Positions 29,779 to 37,861 of a stretch of DNA of 64,000 nucleotides are shown piece by piece. This stretch comes from Planctomycetota bacterium (GTDB taxonomy: Bacteria > Planctomycetota > J058). Numbering within the stretch: position 1 is the stretch's first letter; every line of letters starts with the position of its first letter. Location: contig JAHBXY010000013.1 of assembly GCA_019636275.1 (NCBI GenBank), forward strand, positions 28,561 to 92,560, written 5' to 3'. The notes under the pieces were generated by a model, which had not been told where the DNA came from, did no database searches, and saw only the letters and a program-made list of their open reading frames with translations. A program made the position numbers and the translations under genes.

Positions 29779-29990
29779 TGTGATCGGCGGCTGCGGCCGC
29801 GGATGCACATCAGGCGCGAGAGCTGAGACGTCGCGCTTCGCGCGACGGGGCGATCCGGCGCGAGAGCTGAGACGTCGCGCTTCGCGCGATGGGGCGAGGC
29901 TGCGCGCGCGGGTCGTAGGATCAGGCGATCGAGCCCTCGCCTGGCTCGCTGCTCCGTTTCACCGTGGCGAGCGGTCGCGGGCGGTCAGAC
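29779..29990 (+). repeat. Dispersed 3'-end repeat with duplicated hairpin module
   Basis: It begins right after the TAG of the HEAT/hydrolase gene with TGATCGGCGGCTGCGGCCGCGG. The hairpin module occurs twice (stems at 29829-29847 and 29873-29891, about 44 bases apart). Here the stem is CGTCGCGC-TTC-GCGCGACG, i.e. T/A of other copies is replaced by C/G on both arms. The second stem has one G-T pair. A GCGCGCGCGGGTCGTAGGAT arm and a tail follow. Confidence 0.82.
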
Positions 29991-30042
29991 CTCTTCGAGC
30001 GCCGTCGGCCAAGACCTCGGGCGACGGAGGACGCGAGGTCCC

Positions 30043-31281
30043 ATGGAGGGCGCGAAGGCAGTGGGAACTCCGTCCTCCTCGGCCTCCGCTGTCCCCCGCT
30101 GCGACGCGCCGCCGTCGCTGCGGCGCCTGGCGCTCCTGCTGCTCCTCCTCTCCACCGGCTGCCCGGCAGAGCCGCCGCCGCCGCTCCCCGTGCCGCCGGC
30201 CCTCGCGCCGCTCGACGACCCGACGCTCGCGCAGGCGGCCGACGTGCTCGAGCGCCTCGTCGAGGCGCGCTGCCTCGACCCGGCCGAGCCGTGGGCGCTC
30301 CTCCACGGGGTGATCGCCCGGGGCGCCGGGCTGATGATCGGCGGCGAGGCGGCCCCCGAACCAGCCGTCGACCGCTACGTGCGCGACAACCTCGACCGGG
30401 CCACGCTGACCTTTCCGGCCGCGCGCGGCGGGGTCAAGGTCGAGCCGCACCCCGGCTACTTCGCCAAGAACGCCCTCGAGCTGGGCGTGCCGCCCGCGCG
30501 TCCGTTCCCGAGGCCGGGCGGGGGCGAGGTCACGCTCGCGGCGCTGGTCCTGGCGCAGGCCCGGGCCTATGCGCCCGCGACCCAGCCCGTGCCGTTCTTC
30601 GACGAGGCCTGGCGGCTCGAGCTGGTCGCGGCCGCCGGCGAGCGCGACGCGGCGCAGGCCGAGCGCGCGCGGGCCCTGCGCGGCCCGGCGCTCGAGGCGC
30701 TCGCCGAGAACCAGGCCTACCTCGAGCCCTGGCTCGACGACCCCGCCCGCCCCTACGACAAGCCCTCGCAGCCCGGCCCCGACGGACGGCCGCGGCCGGC
30801 GGCGATCCACCGCTACGTGTGCGGCGGGTTCCACTTCTTCCAGGCCGTCCAGCGCCTCCACGGGGCGGAGCTCCCCCCCGTCCTCGCCCGGCAGTACCGC
30901 CTGCTCCGGCTGCGGCTCGAGCTCGAGCCCCGCTACTGGGACGAGAAGCTCGCCGACGCCCGGGCGCGCCTGCCGCAGGAGCGCGTGCGCCGCCACGAGG
31001 CCGTGATCCTGGCCCAGGCGCTCAAGGTCCTCGGCCATGGCCTCGAGACGTGGCTGCGGGCCGAGGCCGCGGGCGCCCTGACCCTCGACCCGGACGACGT
31101 GGCCGCGGCGCGTCGAGCCCTCGACCGGCTGGCGCGCGTCGTCCTCGAGCTCGACGCGCTGGGGATCTTCGCTGGCCTCGACGAGCTCCGAGGGCGCGAG
31201 CCGCAGCTCTACCTCGACCTGGTCGGCGACGGGGCGCACGCCCTCCACGCCGTGCGCCTGTGGCAGCTTCGGCGGACGTAA
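30043..31281 (+). CDS. Helical lipoprotein of unknown function
   Basis: The 412-residue protein has a signal region at about 27-40 ending in the lipobox LSTGC (Cys40). The mature part after a Pro-rich spacer (PPPPLPVPP) is almost entirely helical, with conserved-looking motifs ALLHGVIARGAGLMIGGE, HRYVCGGFHFFQAVQRLHG and QALKVLGHGLETWLRAE. No family was recognised. The repeated His/Trp/Gly pattern (LLHGVIARG, GHGLETW) hints at an alpha/alpha-toroid or similar helical enzyme fold, but that is a guess. It is the first gene after a dispersed repeat block, with no close operon partner. Confidence 0.68.
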   Translation: MEGAKAVGTPSSSASAVPRCDAPPSLRRLALLLLLLSTGCPAEPPPPLPVPPALAPLDDPTLAQAADVLERLVEARCLDPAEPWALLHGVIARGAGLMIGGEAAPEPAVDRYVRDNLDRATLTFPAARGGVKVEPHPGYFAKNALELGVPPARPFPRPGGGEVTLAALVLAQARAYAPATQPVPFFDEAWRLELVAAAGERDAAQAERARALRGPALEALAENQAYLEPWLDDPARPYDKPSQPGPDGRPRPAAIHRYVCGGFHFFQAVQRLHGAELPPVLARQYRLLRLRLELEPRYWDEKLADARARLPQERVRRHEAVILAQALKVLGHGLETWLRAEAAGALTLDPDDVAAARRALDRLARVVLELDALGIFAGLDELRGREPQLYLDLVGDGAHALHAVRLWQLRRT

Positions 31282-31435
31282 GTCCAATCGTCACCGTCGA
31301 GGCCTCCTCCGGGTCGCACGTGCGTTCCACCCTCCACGCAGGTTGAGGTCGCGCGTGCGCGCGGCGCCACAAAGATCTAAGCTCCAGCGACTTGGCACTT
31401 GCCCAGAAATCGACCGCAAGATCGTGGACGCGAGC

Positions 31436-31452
31436 CGCGTCCCTGGATTTGA
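31436..31452 (+). other. Leader hairpin upstream of the vWA gene
   Basis: GGACGCG-AGC-CGCGTCC forms a 7-bp stem in the untranslated leader of the vWA gene, about 34-50 bases before the ATG. The surrounding 31330-31485 segment is less GC-rich than coding DNA and ends with an AGGAG ribosome site. No confident promoter hexamers were found. Confidence 0.35.
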
Positions 31453-31485
31453 AAGGTCCTTCAGGCAGGGACAGGAGACGCAGAG

Positions 31486-32295
31486 ATGAAGCTCTTCCGC
31501 AGCGTGATCGCGAGCGCGGCCGCCGTCCTGGTGGCGAGCTCCATGGCCATGGCCCAGCAGACGGGTGGCGCCACCCCGGGCATGGGCACGGGCACCGGTG
31601 GCACCCCCGGGAGCACCCCGGGCGCCACGCCGACCGACCTCGACCTCCCCCTGGAGAAGCCGGTCTACGTCAACCCGAACCCGACGCCGCCCACCCCGGA
31701 CGACGGCGACCGCGACGACCCGCGTGACGAGCCGCCGCCGGTGATCTACGGCGAGGAGATCACCTCGGAGAACGACACGATCTTCTACGTGGTCGACATC
31801 TCCTGCTCGATGGACTGGGACAACCGCAGCTACACGACCCTCGAGGGCACGACGCGCAACGGCCCGCGCATGGACCGCGCCAAGGTGGAGCTGATCCGCT
31901 CGATCCTGGGCCTCTCGCGCAACTTCAAGTTCAACATGATCGCCTTCGACTGCGGGACGCGCCGCTGGCGCTCGTCCATGCAGGAGGCGAACGACGCCAA
32001 CAAGCAGGCGGCGGTGGGCTGGGTGAACGCGCTGCAGCCGACCGGCGCGACCGGCACCGGCCCGGCCACCGCGCTGGCCCTGGGCGACAAGGACAACATG
32101 TCGGTGGTGCTCCTCACCGACGGCGCCCCGAACTGCGGCGCGAACGACATGAACGGCCACCGGCAGATCATCCGCACGGCCAACACGCAGCGCGCGGTGA
32201 TCAACGTCTTCGGGATCGCGGCCAGCGGCACCTACCGGACCTTCTGCCAGAACGTGGCCTCCGACGCGGGCGGCTCCTACTTCGACGTGCCGTAA
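31486..32295 (+). CDS. Secreted von Willebrand A domain protein
   Basis: The 269-residue protein has a classic signal peptide ending at AMAQQ (about residue 24). A low-complexity Gly/Thr/Pro segment (25-75) and an acidic stretch precede a vWA domain from about 97 to the end. The metal site is DISCS at 104-108, followed by DWDNRSY. Further motifs are FNMIAFDCG and the LLTDGAPNCG strand with the acidic metal position. Cysteines at 107, in FDCG, in APNCG and in FCQN suggest disulfides in an exported protein. It probably binds another surface protein in a metal-dependent way. A strong hairpin follows at 32328, separating it from the pseudopilin-like gene. Confidence 0.85.
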   Translation: MKLFRSVIASAAAVLVASSMAMAQQTGGATPGMGTGTGGTPGSTPGATPTDLDLPLEKPVYVNPNPTPPTPDDGDRDDPRDEPPPVIYGEEITSENDTIFYVVDISCSMDWDNRSYTTLEGTTRNGPRMDRAKVELIRSILGLSRNFKFNMIAFDCGTRRWRSSMQEANDANKQAAVGWVNALQPTGATGTGPATALALGDKDNMSVVLLTDGAPNCGANDMNGHRQIIRTANTQRAVINVFGIAASGTYRTFCQNVASDAGGSYFDVP

Positions 32296-32327
32296 CGCGG
32301 CGCCGACCGAGAACACCCAACCCTGCC

Positions 32328-32362
32328 GGACGCCGGTGCACCTCGTTGGTGCACCGGCGTCC
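32328..32362 (+). terminator. Strong hairpin terminator after the vWA gene
   Basis: A perfect 15-bp stem, GGACGCCGGTGCACC at 32328-32342 and its complement at 32348-32362, closes a 5-nt loop TCGTT, starting 33 bases after the stop codon. The flanking AACC rather than a T-run means it may act as a processing or Rho-assisted end rather than a textbook intrinsic terminator. Confidence 0.7.
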
Positions 32363-32535
32363 AACCATGTGCTGCCTGAACCGAGACGCCGCGCGCAGAG
32401 ATGCCCGCGGCGTCCTGTCGTTTCGGCGGGCCGCATCTTCGAGCGAGAGGGCTCGGGGAGGCGGCGCGCGGGGGTCCCGTCAGGGGGCCCTCTGGCCTGC
32501 GGGCGCGCATCCGTGCGCGCGAGGGTTTTGGTAGG

Positions 32536-32555
32536 GTGAGCCGCTCTCGGCTCAC
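32536..32555 (+). other. Perfect small hairpin before the pseudopilin-like gene
   Basis: GTGAGCCG-CTCT-CGGCTCAC forms an 8-bp stem, 38 bases before the ATG at 32593. It could sit in the 5' leader. The GTG in its left arm is an alternative in-frame start, which would be hidden by the stem. Confidence 0.4.
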
Positions 32556-32592
32556 CGACACGGCGACGACGAGATCGGCGGAGGTCTGTGGC

Positions 32593-35500
32593 ATGGCAGT
32601 CGACGAGGTCCTCGACGGGCAGGGCGAGCAGGGCGAGCGGCGCGGCGGGCGGGCCACCGCTGGTCGGGACGATGAGCGCGGGTCGATGCTCATCGTCGCG
32701 CTCGGCATCCTGACGCTGCTCTCGGTGCTGGCGCTCACGTTCGTGTCGATCATGCGGCTCGAGCAGACGGCGTCCACGAACTACGTGGACGGCGTCAAGT
32801 CGCGCCTCATCGCCGAGGGCGGCGTCGAGTACGCCCAGGCCGTCATGAAGCAGTTCGCGCTGGGCGAGTCGTTCTCGAACCCGAACGCGGCCTGGATCTA
32901 CGCCGACCGCAACTACTGGCTGCCGATCGAGGAGGCCAGCGCGGTCCGCCGCGGCGAGCCCGGCGACTCGCCGGCGCTCAACCAGCGACGGGCCTCGTTC
33001 GCGGGGATCCTGGCCTCGAGCTACGCGCAGGGGATCGACCAGTACAAGGTCAAGGTCATCGACACCCAGTCGCAGTTCAACCTCAACTCGCGCTACGAGA
33101 TCGTCGGCGACATCGACCAGGGCTACTGCCGCTTCCTCGACGCCTTGGGCGTGGCGATCTCCCGCCTCAACCCGCGCGCGCGCGCGGGCACGGGCGGCGG
33201 GCGCAACCCGGTGTGGCACGCGCGCTACCCCAAGGGCACCCCCAACGCCTTCCGCGGCGCCGAGGCGATCTACCGCTTCCGCCAGATGCGCGAGGGGCAG
33301 CAGTTCAACTCGAAGTCGGAGCTGCTCGAGGTGCTCGAGAACGAGAGCGACTACGAGCTCCTGCAGGACTACGTGACCACGCGCTCGTGGTTCGACCCGA
33401 ACACGATGACGGCGGTGCCGCAGGACGGCCTGCACAACAAGCCCTGGTCCGAGGTGCAGATCAAGGAGCTGCGCAGCCCGATCAACGTCAACCTCGCCTC
33501 GACCGAGGTGATCGCCGCCAACCTGGCCGGGATCGCCGGCCGCGGCATCTACCTCTACACGGGCGACATCGACACGCGCACGGCCCGGCAGCAGGACATC
33601 GACGTCGGGACGCAGTTCGCCTCCGGTCAGCACAAGGAGGAGACGCAGTACGCGACGACCGGCGTGCTCGTCTACTTCTCGCCCTTCGGCTACCAGCCCG
33701 GCGCGCAGCAGTTCGACCCGCCGATCGTCCACGGCGCGATCGACTACGCGCGGATCATCCGCAACCGGGTCGACACCCAGGGGCCCTTCCGCACCTTCGC
33801 CGAGTGGGAGGACTTCGTCGACACGACGCTGACCGACGGCTACCTGAGCGGCACGCGCGACCCCGACTCGGGGCGCTTCGTCTTCCCCGGCCACGACCGC
33901 GGCAACGAGCCGGTCATGCTGCAGCTCGACGAGCGGCCGCTGACGACCCCGAGCGCCGGTGACGTGAAGCGTCAGCGCGACTACCAGGCCTGGTTCTACG
34001 AGGCCGTCCGGTCGATGATCAAGGCGAACTTCAACCCGAACCCGCGCCTGTCCGGCTGGAACCCCGACCACAGCGTCCGGCTGCACTGCGACAAGGGCTC
34101 GCTCCTCTACCCGGCCGACGTCAACGCGCCGAGCTCGACCAAGTCGCAGCGGCAGACCAACGAGTGGTGCCTCGCGTCCAAGGGGATCTTCGAGATCACC
34201 TCGCTGGGCGAGGTCCTCGGCACGCCGCCGGAGGACCTGACGAAGGGCACGGAGCGGATCATCTACGCCCAGTCGAAGGTCCAAGCGGTCGTCCAGCTCT
34301 ACGAGACCCTGACCCACACCACGCAGCGCGACTTCGAGCGCAACGGACACACGTTCGTCTCGCAGAACGACCGCGACGGCGTGGTCTCGTTCCCGATCAC
34401 GCGCAAGTTCTGGGACCCGCGGGGCGAGAACCTGCCCGCCAGCCAGGAGCAGCAGTTCCTCGAGGAGGGGCGCGGGCGCAACCTGATCGCCGCCGAGAAC
34501 GACGGCTACCTGGCGCTGGCCAGCCGCATGCAGCTCGCGTCAGGGCCCGACATCGACGGCGGCATCGCCGTCGACACGCGGATCGTCGAGCTCGGTAACC
34601 GGCGCTTCGAGCTGCTCATGCAGGACCGCCACATCGAGAACCCCGGCTCGCTCCAGCCGAGCAACTCGCACATCCTGTTCGCCGACGGGTCGGGCGGGAT
34701 GCGCAACTCGGAGAACATGGGCACGCGGCCGTCGGCCGGGCGGCCCAAGAACGGCTTCGGCTGGCCCTACGGCACGGCCTCGGCGGGCGTGGCTCCGGCC
34801 ACGCGCTCGAGCACCGAGCAGCTCGCCTGGAAGTGGGACGTCGTCACGCCCGACGGCTACCTCAACTCGGCCCTGCGCGAGACCCAGCTCTGGTACCGCG
34901 CCAGCGACGAGAACAGCGTCAACATGCCGGCCGCGCCCGACGGGCGGCTGCGCGGCAAGTCGATGGACGTGGGCGGCAACGTCGTGCCCACGCCGCGCGG
35001 CGGCTTCGAGTTCTGGTACAAGCCCGACTTCGACTGGACGATCGCGGCCATGAACCAGCCCGACCAGCGCATGTGCGGGCTCCTGGCCACGTCGCACGTG
35101 ACGCAGAACATGCAGGCCTTCTCGGGCGGCCAGAGCCCGCAGCTCGGCTCCTGGACCCGCGGCACGCAGATGTTCCTCACGCGCAACACGTCGGGCGACC
35201 TGCGCATCACGCGCCTCTACTTCGAGGTCGTGGGCCCGACGAACCACCCGCAGGAGGAGCCGCAGGTCACCGACCCGACCAACGGGCAGCGGATCCCGTT
35301 CTCGACCTACGTGACCAACGCCGCCACCGACCAGCGCTACGTGTGGCCGCCGGTGGAGCTGCTCATCATCCCGCCGCCCTACCGCGACATCCGCTTCTCG
35401 CGCACCGACCACTGGGTGCCCTACAACACGCTGCGCGACTGGAAGGCGCACGAGTGGCACCACATCGCCGCCTACTGGGACGACCGGGTGGGCGAGGTGT

Positions 35501-36381
35501 GGCTGTGGCTCGACGGCGTGCCCTACACGGTGGGCAACGGCGGCCTCGTGGCGCGCGTGTGGCCGCAGAGCCCGGCCACGGGCCGGCCGGCCAACGGCCG
35601 CTACGAGCCCTACGCCACCGACCCGCAGAACCCGGCCGGTCCGCCGCTCCCGGCCAACCAGGTGAACGCCGCCTACCCGAGCGAGCTGCCCTCGTTCGTG
35701 CGGCTCAACGCCCTCACCGGGCCGCCGACGACGTTCGAGGACGCGCTGTGGCCCAAGGACCAGCTCATGATCGGCGGCGTGCGCCGTGACCAGGCGGTCG
35801 TGGGCGGCCTGTTCAAGTTCGAGCGCGACGCGATCCTCCCGGCCAACGGGACGATCGACGACGTGCGCTTCCTCGACGGCCTCACGCCGCCGGGCACGAA
35901 CGCCAACCCGCGCCGCTTCACGGCCACGCGCTACGACCCGGGCGCCGAGGTCGGCTACTGGACGAACCGCTTCGACCTGTCGCAGGCCTTCCAGAGCGGC
36001 GCGACCGACATCGCCCTGGCCGGGGTCAACTTCACGGCCTACCTGCCGCGGCGCTACGGCAACCTGACCTTCCCCAACGGCACCGGGTCGATCCGGGTGA
36101 ACTTCGAGATCCAGCGGGCGGACGGGTCCACCACGACCTACCCGCACTGGACCGACACCTACGGCTCGATCCGCGGCGACACCGCGGAGATCCGGCTGAC
36201 CGACGACCAGGGCCAGAGCGTGCGCGTGGGGCGCAACGACAAGCTCGTCTACCGCGTCTACTTCAGCCCGGCCATGACGCCCAACGGCGTGGCCTTCGCC
36301 TCGCCGATCCTCGACGACATCTCGCTCGTCTACTACCTGCCCAACCCGCAGGTGCTGCTGAAGGAGCGGGTGATCAATTGA
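32593..36381 (+). CDS. Giant pseudopilin-like (PilX/GspK-type) protein with LamG-like domain
   Basis: The 1262-residue protein starts with a charged leader and, at 31-55, a pilin-like hydrophobic helix (GSMLIVALGILTLLSVLALT) followed by RLEQTAS and AEGGVEYAQAVM, as in minor pseudopilins PilX/GspK. The stretch near residue 290-320 (SPINVNLASTEVIAANLAGI) matches the GspK INVN-A-x-x-E segment. From about 800 to 1010 there is a LamG/concanavalin-like beta sandwich (GGFEFWYKPDFDW, EWHHIAAYWDDRVGEVWLWL). It could be an oversize minor pseudopilin exposing a carbohydrate-binding tip. ATG 32593 has GGAGG upstream. Its TGA overlaps the next ATG by one base (TGATG). Confidence 0.75.
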   Translation: MAVDEVLDGQGEQGERRGGRATAGRDDERGSMLIVALGILTLLSVLALTFVSIMRLEQTASTNYVDGVKSRLIAEGGVEYAQAVMKQFALGESFSNPNAAWIYADRNYWLPIEEASAVRRGEPGDSPALNQRRASFAGILASSYAQGIDQYKVKVIDTQSQFNLNSRYEIVGDIDQGYCRFLDALGVAISRLNPRARAGTGGGRNPVWHARYPKGTPNAFRGAEAIYRFRQMREGQQFNSKSELLEVLENESDYELLQDYVTTRSWFDPNTMTAVPQDGLHNKPWSEVQIKELRSPINVNLASTEVIAANLAGIAGRGIYLYTGDIDTRTARQQDIDVGTQFASGQHKEETQYATTGVLVYFSPFGYQPGAQQFDPPIVHGAIDYARIIRNRVDTQGPFRTFAEWEDFVDTTLTDGYLSGTRDPDSGRFVFPGHDRGNEPVMLQLDERPLTTPSAGDVKRQRDYQAWFYEAVRSMIKANFNPNPRLSGWNPDHSVRLHCDKGSLLYPADVNAPSSTKSQRQTNEWCLASKGIFEITSLGEVLGTPPEDLTKGTERIIYAQSKVQAVVQLYETLTHTTQRDFERNGHTFVSQNDRDGVVSFPITRKFWDPRGENLPASQEQQFLEEGRGRNLIAAENDGYLALASRMQLASGPDIDGGIAVDTRIVELGNRRFELLMQDRHIENPGSLQPSNSHILFADGSGGMRNSENMGTRPSAGRPKNGFGWPYGTASAGVAPATRSSTEQLAWKWDVVTPDGYLNSALRETQLWYRASDENSVNMPAAPDGRLRGKSMDVGGNVVPTPRGGFEFWYKPDFDWTIAAMNQPDQRMCGLLATSHVTQNMQAFSGGQSPQLGSWTRGTQMFLTRNTSGDLRITRLYFEVVGPTNHPQEEPQVTDPTNGQRIPFSTYVTNAATDQRYVWPPVELLIIPPPYRDIRFSRTDHWVPYNTLRDWKAHEWHHIAAYWDDRVGEVWLWLDGVPYTVGNGGLVARVWPQSPATGRPANGRYEPYATDPQNPAGPPLPANQVNAAYPSELPSFVRLNALTGPPTTFEDALWPKDQLMIGGVRRDQAVVGGLFKFERDAILPANGTIDDVRFLDGLTPPGTNANPRRFTATRYDPGAEVGYWTNRFDLSQAFQSGATDIALAGVNFTAYLPRRYGNLTFPNGTGSIRVNFEIQRADGSTTTYPHWTDTYGSIRGDTAEIRLTDDQGQSVRVGRNDKLVYRVYFSPAMTPNGVAFASPILDDISLVYYLPNPQVLLKERVIN

Positions 36382-37826
36382 TGCCGCGCGCGCGCGAGAG
36401 CCTCGCCGCCGCCGTCTCGCTCGTCCTGCTCGCCGGGGTCGCCGGCGCGCAGGACGCGCGCCCGGTGATCCGCGAGCTGCAGATGGACATGAAGCGGACC
36501 ACGTCGATCCCCCAGGGCGGCGTGGCCATGGCGGTCGGGCGCAACTTCCACGCCTGCCCGCCGCTGCCCGAGCCGCAGCCCGGCCAGCCGGCGCCGCGCA
36601 ACGACTGCCGGCACGACGAGCTCACGGTCGAGTTCAACAACCAGAAGGTCACGCCGGTGGCGGTCGACTTCGAGCGCGTGACGTTCATCGTCCCGCAGGA
36701 GACTCCCGTCGGCCGGCGGCGGCTGAAGATCGCCGTCCGCGGCCGCGGCGAGGCCACGCTCGACGTCGAGGTCACGGCGCAGCTCACCGACGAGCAGCGC
36801 TTGGAGCAGCAGCGAAGGGAGGGTCAGGACCGCCACGTCGACATCGAGGAGGAGATCCGCGGCCAGTTCAAGATCAGCATGTTCGAGCTCAAGCGCGACG
36901 CGGCCGGTGTGCGCTTCGACGTGGCCGGCGTGGCCGGCAAGCTCCCCGACGGCTTCACCCTGGTGGTCGCGCTCGGCTTCGAGACCTCGAGCAGCAAGCG
37001 CGACATCGAGCAGCGCCTGACGACGATCACGAACACCGGCGGGCAGGGGCAGTTCCGGGCCACGTTCGGGCCGTACCCCGGGCAGCTCCTGTTCGGCACC
37101 TACGCGGCCACGTGCCTGTTCGAGCTGGGCAAGCAGCCCAAGGTCAAGGCGCGCGACTTCCGCGGCAAGCTCAAGCGCGAGGAGGCCGAGGTCTACGACC
37201 GCATCGAGCGGCGCGAGTACCTGATGGTCGGCACGCCGCAGGAGGCGGCGGAGCAGACCGAGGCCATGAGGAGCCACTACAAGGCGCACTGCGACGAGCT
37301 GGCGCGCCTGCTCACCGAGGTGGAGAAGGCCTACGCGTCGGGGTGCCGCCAGCACTTCAAGCAGCAGGGCCAGGCGAGCCACGACGAGAAGGCCTGGCTC
37401 GAGTACGTCGTGCGCATGGGCTTCGCCGCGGCGGAGGATCAGAAGGCGCTGGACGCGCTCAAGGCCGACCTGCGCTTCTCGAGCCGCAACGGCCACTTCA
37501 AGCCCGACGACTACCAGACCTGGGCGCAGGACACCTTCCTCCCCGCCCTGACGGCCGCCTTCCGCCGCGAGCGCGACTTCCGCGAGGCGACGATCGCGCC
37601 GATCGAGCCGCGCGCCGAGCTGCCGGCCGACCACCTGGTGTCGATCGTGCTCGAGTCGTTCAAGGACTACACGCGCAACCTCTACGAGCGGTCGAAGATC
37701 GAGCTGCCCGAGCCCTTCCGGCTCATCCAGGGCCTCGACCCCGTCCCAGCCCAGACGATCACGCGGCGCTTCTTCGACGCGCAGCGGCGGCTGCTCCTCA
37801 GGACCGTCGGTCTGCGCGCGGATTGA
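36381..37826 (+). CDS. Secreted IPT/TIG-like protein, paralogue 1
   Basis: The 481-residue protein has a signal peptide (about 1-23, AGAQ). Residues about 30-140 form an IPT/TIG-like immunoglobulin fold (VAMAVGRNF, LTVEFNNQKV, RVTFIVPQETPVGRRRLKI), a type of domain that binds or spaces surface proteins. A mixed region at about 170-270 (RRDAAGVRF-type strands, TTITNTGGQGQFRATFGPY) leads to a long helical C-terminal half with four cysteines and many charged residues. The ATG overlaps the pseudopilin-like stop (TGATG), so translation is coupled. A near-identical gene follows 35 bases later. The function is unknown; it may be an adaptor for the upstream surface protein. Confidence 0.78.
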   Translation: MPRARESLAAAVSLVLLAGVAGAQDARPVIRELQMDMKRTTSIPQGGVAMAVGRNFHACPPLPEPQPGQPAPRNDCRHDELTVEFNNQKVTPVAVDFERVTFIVPQETPVGRRRLKIAVRGRGEATLDVEVTAQLTDEQRLEQQRREGQDRHVDIEEEIRGQFKISMFELKRDAAGVRFDVAGVAGKLPDGFTLVVALGFETSSSKRDIEQRLTTITNTGGQGQFRATFGPYPGQLLFGTYAATCLFELGKQPKVKARDFRGKLKREEAEVYDRIERREYLMVGTPQEAAEQTEAMRSHYKAHCDELARLLTEVEKAYASGCRQHFKQQGQASHDEKAWLEYVVRMGFAAAEDQKALDALKADLRFSSRNGHFKPDDYQTWAQDTFLPALTAAFRRERDFREATIAPIEPRAELPADHLVSIVLESFKDYTRNLYERSKIELPEPFRLIQGLDPVPAQTITRRFFDAQRRLLLRTVGLRAD

Positions 37827-37861
37827 GCCCTGTCTTCAGCTGCAGAGAAGGTGATCCAGTG

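Noticed and set aside
31391..31402. Sigma-54 promoter (TGGCAC...TTGC) before the vWA gene
   Set aside because: TGGCAC is followed at once by TTGC with no spacer, so the GG and GC elements are not correctly spaced.
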